NCBI GenBank assembly: GCA_035565355.1
Contig: DATMSM010000074.1
Span: 1-41,484 of the forward strand
Origin: Ga0074130 sp035565355
Lineage (GTDB): Bacteria > Pseudomonadota > Gammaproteobacteria > Burkholderiales > Rhodocyclaceae
Direction: 5' to 3'
Length of the DNA stretch: 41,484 bases
This document shows, one piece after another, positions 39,538-41,484 of the stretch. The notes below the pieces were generated by a model. It was given only the letters and a program-made list of their open reading frames with translations, searched no databases and was not told the origin of the DNA. The position numbers and the translations under genes were made by a program. Position 1 is the first letter of the stretch. Every line of letters starts with the position of its first letter.

Positions 39538-41484
39538 TCATTCCCGCGGCTGGCGCAGCAGGCGCAAGCCATTGCCGACCACCAGCAGACTCGCGCCCAT
39601 GTCGGCAAACACCGCCATCCACATGGTCGCCTCGCCGAACACGGCCCAGAAGAAAAACACCGCCTTGATGCCCAGCGCCAACGTGATGTTCTGCCACAGG
39701 ACGGCAGCGGTACGGCGCGACAGATGCACCGCTTCTGGAATGCGGCGCAGGTCGTCGTTCATCACCACGATATCGGCCGCTTCCACCGCCGTATCGGTGC
39801 CGGCCGCGCCCATGGCAATGCCGATATCCGCCTGCGCCAGGGCCGGCGCGTCGTTGATGCCATCGCCCGTCATCGCCACCAGGCCGTGTTCTGCCCGCAG
39901 GGCCTTGATCGCCAGCAACTTGTCCTCGGGCAGCAGATTGCCGCGCGCTTCGCCTATGCCGGCCTGCGCGGCGATGGCGTCCGCCGTCGCCTGATTGTCT
40001 CCACTCAACATGACGGCAACAATGCCCAGGCGGCGCAGTTCGGCAATGGCCTCTGCCGAAGAATGCTTGATGGTGTCGGCGACGACGAAGACGGCCATGA
40101 CGCCGTCCTGGCCCGCCAGCAAGGTGGCGGTGCGTCCCTGTTTCTCGTGGGTGGCGAGCAGCGCCTCCAGCGCCGGCGAACACTGCCCGCGTTCTTCGAT
40201 CAGCCTGTGGTTGCCGAATACATACACGCGCCCATCCACCTCGGCCGCCACACCGCGCCCAGGCAGCACCTTGAAGTCGTGCGCGACCCGCGTGCTCGCC
40301 GGCAAACCAGCCGCGATGGCGCGCGAGACCGGATGGCTGGAAGCCTGTGCCAGGGCGGCCGCAATGGCTTCGACGCTTGCCTGCTGATCTACATACCCCC
40401 CCCAGGCCTGATGCACGACCAGCCTGGGCTTGCCCTGGGTGATGGTGCCGGTCTTGTCGAGCGCGATGGCTTTGAGCTTGCGCGCATTCTCCAGATAGAC
40501 GCCGCCCTTGATCAGGATGCCGCGACGCGCAGCGGCGGCCAGGCCGCTGACCACGGTGACCGGCGTGGAAATCACCAGCGCGCAGGGACAGGCAATGACC
40601 AGCAGTACCAGCGCCTTGTACAACGCCTCCAGCCAGCTCAAGCCAAAGAGCAGCGGCGCAAGCGCGGCCACCGCAAGCGCCATGGCGAACACGCACGGGG
40701 TATAGATGGCGGCGAACTTGTCGACGAACCGCTGCGTCGGCGCCTGCTTTGCCTGCGCCTCCTCGACCGCATGAATGATGCGCGCCAGCGTGGTGTTGTC
40801 GGCCAGCGCCGTGACACGGAACTCGAGCGTGCCCGATTCATTGATGGTGCCGGCAAAAACCGGGTCGCCCGGCAGCTTGTCTACGGGGATGCTCTCGCCC
40901 GTGACCGAAGCCTGATTGACGGCGCTGCTGCCGGCGGTAACCAGGCCGTCAAGCGGCAGGCGCTCGCCGGGCCGAACCCGCACGCTGGCGCCGATATCCA
41001 CATTCGCTGCGGGCACACGCTGCCAGCTGCCGTCGGCCTGGCGCAGCTCCGCCTCCTCGGGCGCCAGCGCCATCAGGCCGGCAATCGCATTGCGCGCACG
41101 ATCCACCGCGCGCGCTTCGATGAGTTCGGCGATGGCATAGAGCGTCATCACCATCGCCGCTTCCGGCCATTGCCCGATGAGGAAGGCGCCGGTGACGGCC
41201 ACGCTCATCAGGGCATTCATATTGAGGCGGCCGCGCCACAAGGCGGCCATGCCCTTCTTATAGACTTCGGCGCCGGCCAGCCAGATCGCCACGGCGGCCA
41301 GCGCCATGCCGAGGATCTGCATGGATAGCAGCGTGGGCGCGAAATAGCCGCTGGCTTCGGCCGCTATCGCCAGCAGCAGGCCCACCGCAGGCCGCAGGAA
41401 GCCGCCCTCGATGCCGTGTTCGTGGTCATGCGCAGCCGCGTCTGGCGCCGGCAGCATGCTGGCCGCAAAGCCCGCCTGCTCGAG
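39538..41484 (-). CDS. Heavy-metal (Zn/Cd/Pb type) P1B-ATPase, 5' end outside the window
   Basis: At least 648 aa. The frame is open to the right edge, and the nine codons before Met41457 read LEQAGFAAS, resembling the end of an HMA domain, so the true N-terminus lies beyond the window. A His-rich HDHEHG stretch precedes the membrane domain. Motifs in order: TGES, the metal-binding CPCALVIS in helix 6, phosphorylation DKTGT, SSHPVSRAIA HP motif, MLSGDN and GDGINDAPAL. This is the ZntA/CadA group, pumping Zn(II), Cd(II) or Pb(II) out of the cytoplasm using ATP. CPC does not by itself exclude Cu, but CPCALVIS followed by TPVT fits the Zn/Cd group better. Confidence 0.93.
   Translation of the reverse strand, partial: LEQAGFAASMLPAPDAAAHDHEHGIEGGFLRPAVGLLLAIAAEASGYFAPTLLSMQILGMALAAVAIWLAGAEVYKKGMAALWRGRLNMNALMSVAVTGAFLIGQWPEAAMVMTLYAIAELIEARAVDRARNAIAGLMALAPEEAELRQADGSWQRVPAANVDIGASVRVRPGERLPLDGLVTAGSSAVNQASVTGESIPVDKLPGDPVFAGTINESGTLEFRVTALADNTTLARIIHAVEEAQAKQAPTQRFVDKFAAIYTPCVFAMALAVAALAPLLFGLSWLEALYKALVLLVIACPCALVISTPVTVVSGLAAAARRGILIKGGVYLENARKLKAIALDKTGTITQGKPRLVVHQAWGGYVDQQASVEAIAAALAQASSHPVSRAIAAGLPASTRVAHDFKVLPGRGVAAEVDGRVYVFGNHRLIEERGQCSPALEALLATHEKQGRTATLLAGQDGVMAVFVVADTIKHSSAEAIAELRRLGIVAVMLSGDNQATADAIAAQAGIGEARGNLLPEDKLLAIKALRAEHGLVAMTGDGINDAPALAQADIGIAMGAAGTDTAVEAADIVVMNDDLRRIPEAVHLSRRTAAVLWQNITLALGIKAVFFFWAVFGEATMWMAVFADMGASLLVVGNGLRLLRQPRE

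Noticed and set aside
39463..41328. Long plus-strand open frame (about 620 codons) opposite the P-type ATPase
   Set aside because: It is an antisense shadow of a strongly coding GC-rich gene with all P-ATPase motifs on the minus strand; its translation shows no known motif.
1..41484. CRISPR arrays, insertion sequences, tRNA or rRNA genes
   Set aside because: No regularly spaced repeats, transposase motifs, terminal inverted repeats with target duplications, cloverleaf sequences or rRNA-like stretches were found by reading.

Overview
The window is high-GC chromosomal DNA from a Gram-negative, motile bacterium, most likely a betaproteobacterium of the Rhodocyclales type. This rests on a Pseudomonas/Vibrio-style sigma-54 two-component flagellar regulator (FlrBC) next to a fliF-R cluster, NasA-type nitrate assimilation, and NnrS/hemerythrin NO-stress genes. 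No rRNA, tRNA, insertion sequence, prophage or CRISPR array was seen. Taxonomy is inference only.

Region 1 (1-12930) is a glycan-modification island beside the flagellar genes. It holds a giant tandem-duplicated TPR/GT41 (O-GlcNAc-transferase-like) protein and two GT2 glycosyltransferases. It also holds a tightly overlapping five-gene cassette: FkbH-like HAD protein, acyl carrier protein, GNAT acyltransferase, VOC-fold protein and SAM methyltransferase. On the opposite strand is a dTDP-3-amino-3,6-dideoxyhexose pair (FdtA/QdtA ketoisomerase and FdtB/QdtB transaminase) with a further glycosyltransferase. My reading is that the island makes an ACP-derived N-acylated, possibly O-methylated, 3-amino sugar and attaches it to a surface protein, probably flagellin. 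This is the most novel candidate system in the window.

Region 2 (13019-27355) is the flagellar basal-body/export/switch cluster. fliE, flrC and flrB lie on the minus strand; fliF, G, H, I, J, K, L, M, N, O, P, Q and R lie on the plus strand. Convincing -24/-12 (sigma-54) promoters precede fliE, fliF and fliK, consistent with control by the encoded FlrC activator. A cluster of hairpins separates fliN from fliO, and a long hairpin separates fliJ from fliK. A bidirectional terminator ends the cluster.

Region 3 (27398-33620, minus strand) holds a GlcG/HbpS-like protein overlapping a tandem double-FKBP prolyl isomerase, whose Shine-Dalgarno sequence lies inside a hairpin. Upstream are a PAS3-GGDEF-EAL protein, two paralogous beta-hydroxyacid dehydrogenases and a DUF4202 protein.

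Region 4 (33621-41484) holds nasA, the assimilatory nitrate reductase, with a textbook sigma-54 promoter and an NtrC-like site. It is followed by an HDOD protein, an nnrS/hemerythrin pair behind an FNR/DNR-like box, and a Zn/Cd-type P-ATPase cut by the right edge. All functions are assigned by reading motifs; no database search was run.
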